Assembly (NCBI RefSeq): GCF_001293525.1
Contig: NZ_BBYR01000035.1
Location: 1-64,000, forward strand
Origin: Pseudideonella sakaiensis
GTDB lineage: Bacteria; Pseudomonadota; Gammaproteobacteria; Burkholderiales; Burkholderiaceae_C
Direction: 5' to 3'
Length of the DNA stretch: 64,000 nt
The translations under genes were made by a program, and so were the position numbers. Under the pieces are notes generated by a model, which saw nothing but the letters and a program-made list of their open reading frames with translations, did not search any database and had not been told where the DNA came from. This document shows positions 25,744 to 32,897 of this stretch, one piece after another. Each line of letters opens with the position of its first letter. The stretch's first letter is position 1.

Positions 25744-26928
25744 TCAGCCCGGCAGCGTGGCGCCCAGCGACCCCGCCGGGCGGCGTGGGCCGACCGCGGG
25801 CCCGGCCTCCTCGGCCAGCAGCCGCGCGATGCGCGCGACCACGGTGCCCCAGCCTCGCGCCTCGACCGAGCGGCGTGCCGCGTCGGCCATCGCCTGGCGC
25901 CCGGCCTCGTCTCCGAGCACCTGGATCACGGCGTCGATGAAGGCGGTCGCGTCACCTGGGGCCGCCAGGCGCCCATTGCGGCCGCTGACCACCAGCTCCG
26001 CCGCCGCCGCCTGGCCGTAGGCGACCACCGGCAGCCCGCTCGCCAGCGCCTCCGGCACCACGTTGCCGTAGGTCTCGGTCAGGCTGGCGAAGACGAACAG
26101 GTCCGCGCTGGCGTAGTGCGCGGCCAGGGCCTCGCCGTGCTGGGTGCCGGCGAACAGCGCGTCGGGGCAGCGGGCGCGCAAGGCCGGCCGCAGCGGGCCG
26201 TCGCCGACGAGCAGCAGGCGCAGCCCCGGCTGGGCGCGGCGCGCGGCCTCGTAGGCGCGCAGCACCGTGTCGAGGTTCTTCTCCGGCGCGAGGCGCCCGA
26301 CGCAGGCCATCACGCGTTCGTGCGGCGCGACGCCCCAGGCGGCGCGCAGCGCCTCGCTGCGGTGGCCGGGTGCGAAGCGCTGCGTGTCGATGCCGCGGCC
26401 GACCACCTCGACCCGCTGGAAGCCCCGTGCCGCGAGGGTCTGCCGCATCGCTTCGGTGGGCACCAGCGTGCGGCCGCAGCGGTTGTGGAAGCGCCGCAGG
26501 TAAGCCTCGATCGGGCCGGCCAGCCAGCCCAGCCCGTAGTGCGCGCCGTACTGGTGGAAGTTGGTGCGGAAGTCGCTGCAGACCGGCAGGCCGAGCCGGC
26601 GCGCCGCCTGCAGCGCGGCCCAGCCGAGCGGCCCCTCGGTGGCGATGTGCACCACGTCCGGCCGCCGCGCGCGCCAGCGTGCCAGCAGCGGCAGCGGGTT
26701 CGGGCTGCCCATCCGGAGCTCGGCATAGCGCGGGATCGGCCAGCCCGGCCGCAGGCACTCGTCCGCCGCCACCGGGCGGTCGGCGTCCGCAGGCTGCCAG
26801 GGCCGCACCAGGTCCACGCGGTGGCCCTGGGCGCGCAGGCCCTCGACGACCTGCGCCACCGTCAGGGCCACGCCATTCACCTCCGGTGGGTAGGTTTCGG
26901 TGACGCAGGCGATCGACAGCGGCGGCAT
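25744..26928 (-). CDS. GT4 glycosyltransferase (MgtA/Agt-like)
   Basis: The 394-residue protein is a GT-B fold retaining glycosyltransferase. The N-terminal domain opens ACVTETYPPEVNGVALTVAQ; the donor-site EX7E motif is in LTETYGNVVPEALASG near the C-terminal third. The closest functional analogues are GDP-mannose or UDP-sugar dependent transferases acting on diacylglycerol or mannosyl lipids. An ATG at 26928 is preferred over a TTG at 26955. A Pho-box-like repeat sits 24 bases upstream, which would give a nearly leaderless mRNA. Confidence 0.87.
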   Translation of the reverse strand: MPPLSIACVTETYPPEVNGVALTVAQVVEGLRAQGHRVDLVRPWQPADADRPVAADECLRPGWPIPRYAELRMGSPNPLPLLARWRARRPDVVHIATEGPLGWAALQAARRLGLPVCSDFRTNFHQYGAHYGLGWLAGPIEAYLRRFHNRCGRTLVPTEAMRQTLAARGFQRVEVVGRGIDTQRFAPGHRSEALRAAWGVAPHERVMACVGRLAPEKNLDTVLRAYEAARRAQPGLRLLLVGDGPLRPALRARCPDALFAGTQHGEALAAHYASADLFVFASLTETYGNVVPEALASGLPVVAYGQAAAAELVVSGRNGRLAAPGDATAFIDAVIQVLGDEAGRQAMADAARRSVEARGWGTVVARIARLLAEEAGPAVGPRRPAGSLGATLPG

Positions 26929-26951
26929 GGGCCTGATCGTCGGGCGGTCCG

Positions 26952-26969
26952 GCAACAGGACGATGACAG
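26952..26969 (-). promoter_or_regulatory. Candidate Pho box upstream of GT4 gene
   Basis: On the minus strand CTGTCATCGTCCTGTTGC contains a perfect CTGTCAT half site and a degenerate second one starting 11 bases later, the arrangement of PhoB sites. A good -10 is not visible. It lies in the divergent region between the GT4 gene and the membrane protein gene. Confidence 0.35.
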
Positions 26970-27088
26970 CCCGGCCGTCACGGGAGTTTCACGCCCCCGG
27001 TTCAGCATCGCCCGGTCCGGCGGCAAGGGGCAGTCGGGCTGTCCGTCGGCGCCCGATGGCGCCGCATCGCACTCACGGGGATCTTCGG

Positions 27089-27709
27089 ATGAACGACTTC
27101 ATGCTGCGGCTGCAGGCCCAGCGCCTGGACGACCACCGCTTCTATCACCACAGCCGCGTGAACCAGAGCCTGCACCTGGTCAGCGCGATCGTGTTCGTGC
27201 TGTCGTATGGCCTGCTGTTCGTCGACCCGGCCGCTGCCGCGCTGCTGGCCTGGGGCGTCTCGATGACCACGCGCCAGGCCGGCCACTTCTTCTTCGAGCC
27301 GCGCGGCTTCGACGAGGTGAACCAGGTCAGCGACGAGCACAAGGAGGCGATCAAGGTCGGCTACAACATCCGCCGCAAGGTCGCGTTGATGGCCGCCTGG
27401 GTCGGCCTGCCGCTGCTGCTGTGGTGGCAGCCGACGCTGTTCGGGCTGATCCACCCGGCCGGCGCGGACGCCGGCCCGCTGGTCGGCGGCTGGTGGCACG
27501 ACGTGGGCATCGCGTGGCTGGCGCTGGGCATCGCCGGCGTGCTGCTGCGCGTGCTGCAGCTGGCGCTGTCGCAGGACCTGGTCACCGGCCTGGTCTGGGC
27601 GACCAAGATCCTGACCGACCCCTTCCACGACATCCTGCTGTACCACAAGGCCCCGCTGCACCTGCTGCGTGGCGAGTGGATCGATCCGATGAACCACCTG
27701 CGCCATTGA
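27089..27709 (+). CDS. Integral membrane protein, possibly Mpo1/DUF962-like
   Basis: The 206-residue protein has about four hydrophobic segments, the first near residues 28-58 and the last near 140-170. A TTRQAGHFFFEPRGFDE segment after the second segment resembles the GHxxxE motif of Mpo1/DUF962 proteins, which act on 2-hydroxy fatty acids in fungi. The assignment is weak. It is divergent from the GT4 gene and convergent with the aminotransferase gene, inside the lipid cluster. Confidence 0.75.
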   Translation: MNDFMLRLQAQRLDDHRFYHHSRVNQSLHLVSAIVFVLSYGLLFVDPAAAALLAWGVSMTTRQAGHFFFEPRGFDEVNQVSDEHKEAIKVGYNIRRKVALMAAWVGLPLLLWWQPTLFGLIHPAGADAGPLVGGWWHDVGIAWLALGIAGVLLRVLQLALSQDLVTGLVWATKILTDPFHDILLYHKAPLHLLRGEWIDPMNHLRH

Positions 27710-27759
27710 GTGCAGGGCCTGTCGGGACGCCCGCGGCCCGGAGGCCGCGGGGCGCCTCG

Positions 27760-29442
27760 TCAGCGCGCGCCGCGGCCGAAGCGGCGCGCCAGCATTTCCC
27801 GCAACAGGCCGCGCCGGATCGTCGAGGCGCTCAGGCCCTCGCCCTGCCACCACCAGCCGTCGGCCTCCATCTCCTGCGCGGCGGCGACGAAACGCTCGCG
27901 CACCGCCGCCATGTCGGCCTCGCCGTAGGCGAGGCTGAAGATCAGCCGGCCGGTGCCCACCCAGCTCAGGTGCAAGCCATGCGCACGCAGATAGAACTGG
28001 AGCATCCAGTGGTAGCGCGACGGTGCGAGGTACTGCACCGCCCAGATCGACGACAGGTGGGCGATGCGCAGCGGCAGCCCGGCCGCCTCGAGCGCGGCAT
28101 TGAACGCGGCGGCCCGGCGGTCCCAGCGCTCGTCGAGGCCATCGTAGAGCGCCAGCACCTCCGGGCGGTCGAGCCGCCGCAGGAAGGCCAGCATCGCCGC
28201 CATCACCATCGGGTGCGCGTTGAAGGTGCCGCGCGCGAAGCAGACGTCCACCGGCCGGTCCTCGCGCCAGCGCTTCATCAGCCGGTGCGGCCCGCACACC
28301 ACGCCGACCGGCAGCCCGCCGCCGAGCGTCTTGCCGTAGGTGACGAGGTCGGCCTGCACGCCGCTCCAGGCCTGGGCGCCACCGCGTGCGAGGCGGAAGC
28401 CGACGAACACCTCGTCGAAGATCAGCACGATGCCGCGCTCGCTGCAGACGGCGCGCAGGCGGCGCAGCCAGTCGACGTAGGCGGCGCGGTCCGCGCCGGC
28501 CAGGCGCCGGCCGTCGACCAGCGCCGAATCCGCCGGCGCCGGCCGGTTCGGGTGCATGGCCTGCAGCGGGTTGACCAGCACGCAGGCGATGTCGCGCCGC
28601 GTGCGCAGCACCTGCAGCGTGCGCTCGTCCATGTCGGCCAGCGTGTAGGTCTCGCGCACCGGCGAGGGGTTGCCGGGGCCCGGCTGCACGTCCTCCCACC
28701 AGCCGTGGTACGCGCCGCTGAAGCGCACCAGGTAGCGCCGGCCGGTGTGGTAGCGCGCCAGGCGCACCGCCTGCATCACCGCCTCGGTCCCGGACATGTG
28801 GAAGGACGCCTCCTCGTGGCCGGAGATCGCGCGCAGGCGCGCCAGCACCTCCGTCACGCAGGGGTGCAGCACGCCCAGCGTCGGGCCGAGCGCGCGGGCC
28901 GTCGCGGCCGCCTCGTCGAGCATCTCGCGGTAGGCGTCGACGCCGAGCAGGTTGACGCCATAGGAGCCCGCCAGGTCGTAGCGCTGCACGCCATCGAGGT
29001 CCTGCAGCCGCAGGCCCTCGGCCGCTGCGGCCACCGCCGGCACCGGCAGGTGGCGCCGCAGTTCGCCGGCGAACTGGAAGGGCACGCGGTAGCGGCCGGT
29101 GAACTGCAGGTCCGACAGGCCCTGGCGCGCCTCGGCGGTCCAGGCCAGGCTCTTCGCCTGCTCCTCGGCGAAGCGCCGGCCGAGGCGGGCCAGGCCGGCC
29201 CGGCGGCGGGCCTGCACGTCCGGCGGCGCGCCGTCGCAGCCGAAGAAGGCCGCGTCGTCGTAGGCATAGCCCGGGATCTGCGCGGCGATGCGTTTCGCGA
29301 TGCGGGCGTGGCCGGCCAGCGAGCGGTGCTTCGCGCGCGAGAGCGCGAGGCGCTGGTGCACGCGCGGCAGCGCCAGCGCGAGCACGGCGGCCGAGACGGC
29401 CGTCAGGGCCGCGAGGGCCGGAGCAGTCTGCGGAAAGTCCAT
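27760..29442 (-). CDS. Membrane-anchored class III aminotransferase (GSA-like)
   Basis: The 560-residue PLP enzyme resembles glutamate-1-semialdehyde aminomutase and related class III aminotransferases: Asp343 in LIFDEVFVGFR contacts the PLP ring and Lys371 in YGKTLGGGLPVGVV would form the Schiff base. It is about 130 residues longer than GSA aminomutase; the extra N-terminus begins with a hydrophobic helix (about 8-26) followed by basic residues, predicting a membrane anchor with a cytosolic catalytic domain. HemL function is unlikely in this setting. The neighbours suggest it makes or modifies an amino lipid head group; this is inferred. Confidence 0.85.
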   Translation of the reverse strand: MDFPQTAPALAALTAVSAAVLALALPRVHQRLALSRAKHRSLAGHARIAKRIAAQIPGYAYDDAAFFGCDGAPPDVQARRRAGLARLGRRFAEEQAKSLAWTAEARQGLSDLQFTGRYRVPFQFAGELRRHLPVPAVAAAAEGLRLQDLDGVQRYDLAGSYGVNLLGVDAYREMLDEAAATARALGPTLGVLHPCVTEVLARLRAISGHEEASFHMSGTEAVMQAVRLARYHTGRRYLVRFSGAYHGWWEDVQPGPGNPSPVRETYTLADMDERTLQVLRTRRDIACVLVNPLQAMHPNRPAPADSALVDGRRLAGADRAAYVDWLRRLRAVCSERGIVLIFDEVFVGFRLARGGAQAWSGVQADLVTYGKTLGGGLPVGVVCGPHRLMKRWREDRPVDVCFARGTFNAHPMVMAAMLAFLRRLDRPEVLALYDGLDERWDRRAAAFNAALEAAGLPLRIAHLSSIWAVQYLAPSRYHWMLQFYLRAHGLHLSWVGTGRLIFSLAYGEADMAAVRERFVAAAQEMEADGWWWQGEGLSASTIRRGLLREMLARRFGRGAR

Positions 29443-29498
29443 GGGTTGACCCGTGTTGCGTACTGGCCGGCAGTGAATGACCTTCCCTTGACACCCCG

Positions 29499-30482
29499 AT
29501 GAAAAACCCGAACGAGCGCGGGCCCACGCCCGCCGAATCGATCGCGACCGCGACCGCGACCGCGACCGCAGGCGCGTCACGCCCCGGCCCCGGCCCCGGC
29601 CTCTGGCGCCGCCTCTGGCTGCAGGAGGACCTGAACTTCCTGCTCACCAACCGCATCCCGCGCATCGCCGCCACCCGGCTGATGGGCTGGTACGCCGGCC
29701 TGCGCTCGCCGACGCTGACGCGCCTGTCGATCGCCGTCTGGCGCCTGTTCACCGACCTCGACCTGAGCGAAGCCCGCGAGACCCGCTTCGAGTCCGTGCA
29801 GGCCTGCTTCACGCGCGCGCTGCGCGACGGCGCCCGCCCGATCGATCCCGATCCGCGCGTGCTGTGCAGCCCCTGCGACGCGATCGTCGGCGCCTGCGGG
29901 CCGGTGCGCGGCACCGAGGTCTTCCAGGCCAAGGGCTTCCCGTACGCGCTGGGCGAGCTGTTCGGCCCGACGCAGGACACCCGCCCCTTCCACGATGGCC
30001 AGTTCGTCACGCTGCGCCTGACGTCCGCGATGTACCACCGCTTCCATGCCCCGCACGACGTGACGCTGGAGCACGTGAGCCACCTCGTCGGCGACACCTG
30101 GAACGTCAACCCGATCGCGCTGGCGCGCGTGCAGCGCCTGTTCTGCCGCAACGAGCGCGCGGTGCTGCAGCTGCGCCTCGCCGAGGGCGGCCATCCGCTG
30201 GCGCTGGTGCCGGTGGCGGCCATCCTGGTGGCCAGCCTGCGGCTGCACGCGGTCGACCTGCTGCTGCACCGGCGCCACCCCGGCCCGCACGAGATCGCCT
30301 GCCGGCACGCGCTGCGCAAGGGCGAGGAGCTGGGCTGGTTCCAGCACGGCTCGACGATCATCGTGTTCGCGCCACCGGGCTTCCGGCTGGCCGAAGGCAT
30401 CGCCGCGGGGCGGCGCCTGCGGATGGGCGAGCCGCTGATGACCCTGCCCGACGTGGACGGGGCCCCGGTCGCCGCGGGTTGA
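29499..30482 (+). CDS. Phosphatidylserine decarboxylase family protein
   Basis: The 327-residue protein has the PSD motifs: SPCDAIVG (Asp127), YHRFHAP (His183) and the self-cleavage site HGST at 283-286, where Ser285 would become the pyruvoyl cofactor after cleavage from Gly284. PSD converts phosphatidylserine to phosphatidylethanolamine at the inner membrane. E. coli has LGST, so the residue before GST differs. A GCGACC hexanucleotide repeat lies in the N-terminal coding region. It is divergent from the aminotransferase with only 56 bases between. It may be a second psd with a specialised substrate. Confidence 0.88.
   Translation: MKNPNERGPTPAESIATATATATAGASRPGPGPGLWRRLWLQEDLNFLLTNRIPRIAATRLMGWYAGLRSPTLTRLSIAVWRLFTDLDLSEARETRFESVQACFTRALRDGARPIDPDPRVLCSPCDAIVGACGPVRGTEVFQAKGFPYALGELFGPTQDTRPFHDGQFVTLRLTSAMYHRFHAPHDVTLEHVSHLVGDTWNVNPIALARVQRLFCRNERAVLQLRLAEGGHPLALVPVAAILVASLRLHAVDLLLHRRHPGPHEIACRHALRKGEELGWFQHGSTIIVFAPPGFRLAEGIAAGRRLRMGEPLMTLPDVDGAPVAAG
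29544..29567 (+). repeat. Hexanucleotide repeat inside PSD gene
   Basis: Four tandem GCGACC units encode an alternating Ala-Thr stretch near residue 17-24. Unit number could vary by slippage without shifting the frame, since the unit is six bases. Confidence 0.8.
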
Positions 30483-30538
30483 GCGCCCCGCGGTGTCGCC
30501 GGCCGGGGCATCGGCCACGGCGCCAGCCGGCCGCCCGC

Positions 30539-30567
30539 CCGTCACCGCCCTGTCGCCGGCCCGTCAT
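30539..30567 (+). promoter_or_regulatory. Candidate triple Pho box upstream of GT28 gene
   Basis: CCGTCAC (30539), CTGTCGC (30550) and CCGTCAT (30561) are in direct repeat at exactly 11-bp steps, each matching CTGTCAT/C in at least five or six of seven places. The last ends 34 bases before the ATG. PhoB sites are direct 7-mers with 4-bp spacers. The -10 region is GC-rich and unclear. Confidence 0.45.
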
Positions 30568-30601
30568 CCGCGGGACACGGCGGCCACGCAGCATCCGCGC
30601 G

Positions 30602-31771
30602 ATGAAAACCGTGGACCTCGTCTACTTCGACGCCGGCGGCGGCCACCGCGCCGCCGCGCTCGCGCTGCAGGAGGCGATCCACCGCGAAGGACGGCCCTGG
30701 CGGCTGCGGTTGGTGCACCTGGCGAAGGTGCTGGACCCGCAGGACCGCTTCCGCCGCGCCACCGGCTTCGCGCCGGAGGACGTCTACAACAAGCGCCTGG
30801 CGCGCGGCTGGACGCTCGGACTGGGCCAGGAGCTGAAGCTGCTGCAGGGCATGATCCGGCTTGCCCACGGCCGCCTGGTGCAGCAGCTGGCGTCGCACTG
30901 GGCCGCGACCGAGCCGGACCTGGTGGTCTCGCTGGTGCCGAACTTCAACCGGGCGCTCGGCGAGTCGCTGCGCTGCGCGCTGCCGGGCGTGCCCTTCGTG
31001 ACGGTGATGACCGACCTGGTCGATCTGCCGCCCCACTTCTGGATCGAGCCCGAGGCCGGCCAGCACCTGGTCTGCGGATCCGGCCGCGCCGAGGCCCAGG
31101 CGCGCGCGGCCGGGCTGCCGCCCACGCACATCCACCGGGTGTCCGGCATGCTCCTGCATCCCGATTTCCACGCGCCCCTGCCGCTCGACCGCGCCGCCGA
31201 GCGCCGCGCGCTCGGCCTCGACCCGGAGCGCCCGGTCGGCGTGGTGATGTTCGGCGGCCAGGGCTCGATGCAGATGCTGCGCATCGCGCGGCAGCTGAGC
31301 GACGAGCCGCTGATCCTGCTGTGTGGCCACAACGCGGTACTGGCAGAGCGCCTGCGTGCGCTGCGCGGGCCGCAGCCGCAGGTGGTGGTGGGCTACACCC
31401 GCGAGGTCGTGCGCTGGCTGCGACTGGCGGACTACTTCGTCGGCAAGCCTGGCCCGGGCTGTCTCAGCGAGGCGCTGCACCTCGGCCTGCCGGTCATCAC
31501 CTTCCGCAACGCCTGGACGATGCCGCAGGAACGGCCCAACACCGACTGGATCCGCGACGAGGGCCTGGGCCTGGTGTTGCGCTCGGTCGATGCGCTGCCC
31601 GACGCGGTGCGCGCGTTGCGCAGCGACTGGGACGGCTGGCGCGCCCGCGTCGCGCGCTGCGAGAACCGCGCCGTCTTCGAGGTCTCCGCGCTGATCGAAC
31701 GCCTGCTGGCACGCGCCGAGCGGCCGCAGGCGGTGGACTGGATCGGCGCGGTCGCGGCGGCGCGCGGCTGA
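30602..31771 (+). CDS. MGDG-synthase/MurG-like glycosyltransferase (GT28)
   Basis: The 389-residue protein is a GT-B glycosyltransferase of the type that makes glycosyldiacylglycerols. The N-terminal GGGHRAAA motif (12-19) is the acceptor and membrane-side loop typical of MGDG synthases and processive DAG glycosyltransferases, and VGKPGPGCLSEALHLGLPV is the donor nucleotide-sugar motif. The frame is open far upstream because of GC content; the ATG at 30602 (MKTVDLVYFDAGGGH) fits the family. It is preceded by a Pho-box-like array, and the next gene, convergent, is a PlcP-like phosphoesterase. Confidence 0.87.
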   Translation: MKTVDLVYFDAGGGHRAAALALQEAIHREGRPWRLRLVHLAKVLDPQDRFRRATGFAPEDVYNKRLARGWTLGLGQELKLLQGMIRLAHGRLVQQLASHWAATEPDLVVSLVPNFNRALGESLRCALPGVPFVTVMTDLVDLPPHFWIEPEAGQHLVCGSGRAEAQARAAGLPPTHIHRVSGMLLHPDFHAPLPLDRAAERRALGLDPERPVGVVMFGGQGSMQMLRIARQLSDEPLILLCGHNAVLAERLRALRGPQPQVVVGYTREVVRWLRLADYFVGKPGPGCLSEALHLGLPVITFRNAWTMPQERPNTDWIRDEGLGLVLRSVDALPDAVRALRSDWDGWRARVARCENRAVFEVSALIERLLARAERPQAVDWIGAVAAARG

Positions 31772-31782
31772 GCGGCGCGCCG

Positions 31783-31911
31783 CCGCGCGCCGTTCGCGTG
31801 CCGCGCGCCGTTCGCGTGCCGCGCGCCGCCATCGCGCACGTGGCGCGCACACGCACGCACCTGCGCACGCACCTGCGCACGCAGATGCGCACGCAGATGC
31901 GCACGCACATG
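31783..31911. repeat. Tandem GC-rich minisatellites between convergent genes
   Basis: Two perfect 18-base units (31783-31818) plus a partial third are followed, after about 20 bases, by five 12-base units of the CGCACGCAnnTG type (31852-31911). The array is mostly alternating pyrimidine-purine and could adopt Z-DNA. It separates the GT28 gene from the convergent phosphoesterase gene. Confidence 0.8.
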
Positions 31912-31948
31912 CGCACGTGAACGCCGACGCGGACCGGCGGCGGTGCGC

Positions 31949-32845
31949 TCAGGCCGACGCCGGCGCGTCCTCGTCGACCGCGCTGCAGGCCAGCTCCGGC
32001 TGCGGCCGCGACGTGCCCGGCCAGCCCGGCTTGACCGCGGGCACGGGCGCGGGCCGCGCGAGCGGCTGCGCCTGTGCGCTGCGGTCCAGGATCTCGAGCC
32101 GCCCGTCCTCGTGCTCGACCAGCGCCGTCAGGCTCTCCACCCAGTCGCCGTCGTTGCAGTAGAGGATGCCGTCGATGCTGCGGATCTCGGCGTGGTGGAT
32201 GTGGCCACAGACCACGCCGTCCACGCCGCGGCGCCGCGCCTCGCGGGCCACGGCCTGCTCGAAGTCGCCGATGTAGCTGACGGCGCGCTTGACGCGGTGC
32301 TTCAGGTAGCGCGACAGGCTCCAGTAGGGCAGCCCGAGGCGCGCACGCGCGCGGTTGAACCAGCGGTTGACCTTGAGCGTGAACTCGTAGGCGAGGTCGC
32401 CGGCGTGCGCGAGCCAGGGCGCGCACTGCACCACGCCGTCGAACAGGTCGCCGTGCGTGATCCACAGCTGGCGGCCGTCGGCCAGGCGGTGCACGCCGTC
32501 CTCCACCACCTCGACGCCGCCGAAGCTGTGCTCCACGTAGCGGCGCGCGAACTCGTCGTGGTTGCCGGGCACGAAGACGACGCGCGTGCCCTTGCGGGCC
32601 TTGCGCAGGATCTTCTGTACCACGTCGTTGTGCGACTGCGGCCAGAACCACTGGCGGCGCAGCTGCCAGCCGTCGATGATGTCGCCGACGAGGTAGAGCG
32701 TGTCGCACTCCACCTCGCGCAGGAAGTCCAGCAGGGCAGGGGCCTGGCAGCCGGGCGTGCCCAGGTGCAGGTCGGAGATCCAGACGGTGCGCACGCGCAG
32801 CGTCGCGGCCCCTTCGGAGTCGTCGGGCGACGGGACGTTCGGCAT
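31949..32845 (-). CDS. PlcP/LpxH-type metallophosphoesterase
   Basis: The 298-residue protein has all calcineurin-like metal motifs: ISDLHLG (Asp25, His27), VGDIIDGW (Asp55), PGNHDEF (Asn95, His96), His131 and CGHIHHAE (His215, His217). LpxH, which cleaves UDP-diacylglucosamine in lipid A synthesis, is about 240 residues; longer relatives beside glycosyltransferases include PlcP, a phospholipase C that frees diacylglycerol from phospholipids under phosphate limitation. The neighbouring glycosyltransferases favour the PlcP role, but LpxH2-like function cannot be excluded. The C-terminal 40 residues are Pro-rich. Confidence 0.85.
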   Translation of the reverse strand: MPNVPSPDDSEGAATLRVRTVWISDLHLGTPGCQAPALLDFLREVECDTLYLVGDIIDGWQLRRQWFWPQSHNDVVQKILRKARKGTRVVFVPGNHDEFARRYVEHSFGGVEVVEDGVHRLADGRQLWITHGDLFDGVVQCAPWLAHAGDLAYEFTLKVNRWFNRARARLGLPYWSLSRYLKHRVKRAVSYIGDFEQAVAREARRRGVDGVVCGHIHHAEIRSIDGILYCNDGDWVESLTALVEHEDGRLEILDRSAQAQPLARPAPVPAVKPGWPGTSRPQPELACSAVDEDAPASA

Positions 32846-32867
32846 GCGCGCATGCTGACGGCCGTCG

Positions 32868-32885
32868 GTGACGGGATCGTGAAGT
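32868..32885 (-). promoter_or_regulatory. Weak Pho-box-like repeat before PlcP-like gene
   Basis: On the minus strand ACTTCACGATCCCGTCAC has two TCAC-ending 7-mers at an 11-bp step, lying in the 52-base gap between coxL and the phosphoesterase gene. The first half site matches the PhoB consensus only in four of seven positions. Confidence 0.25.
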
Positions 32886-32897
32886 GGCGGTGCTGCC

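Noticed and set aside
29480-29498. TTGACA just before the PSD start as a promoter
   Set aside because: It is only a few bases from the ATG, leaving no room for a -10 element.
25084-29502. A plus-strand open frame of about 1470 codons
   Set aside because: It is antisense to the oxidoreductase, gloA, GT4 and aminotransferase genes, has an Arg/Ala/His-rich composition typical of high-GC shadow frames, and no domain.
31852-31911. Regular 12-bp repeats considered as a CRISPR array
   Set aside because: Units are contiguous without spacers and there are no cas genes.
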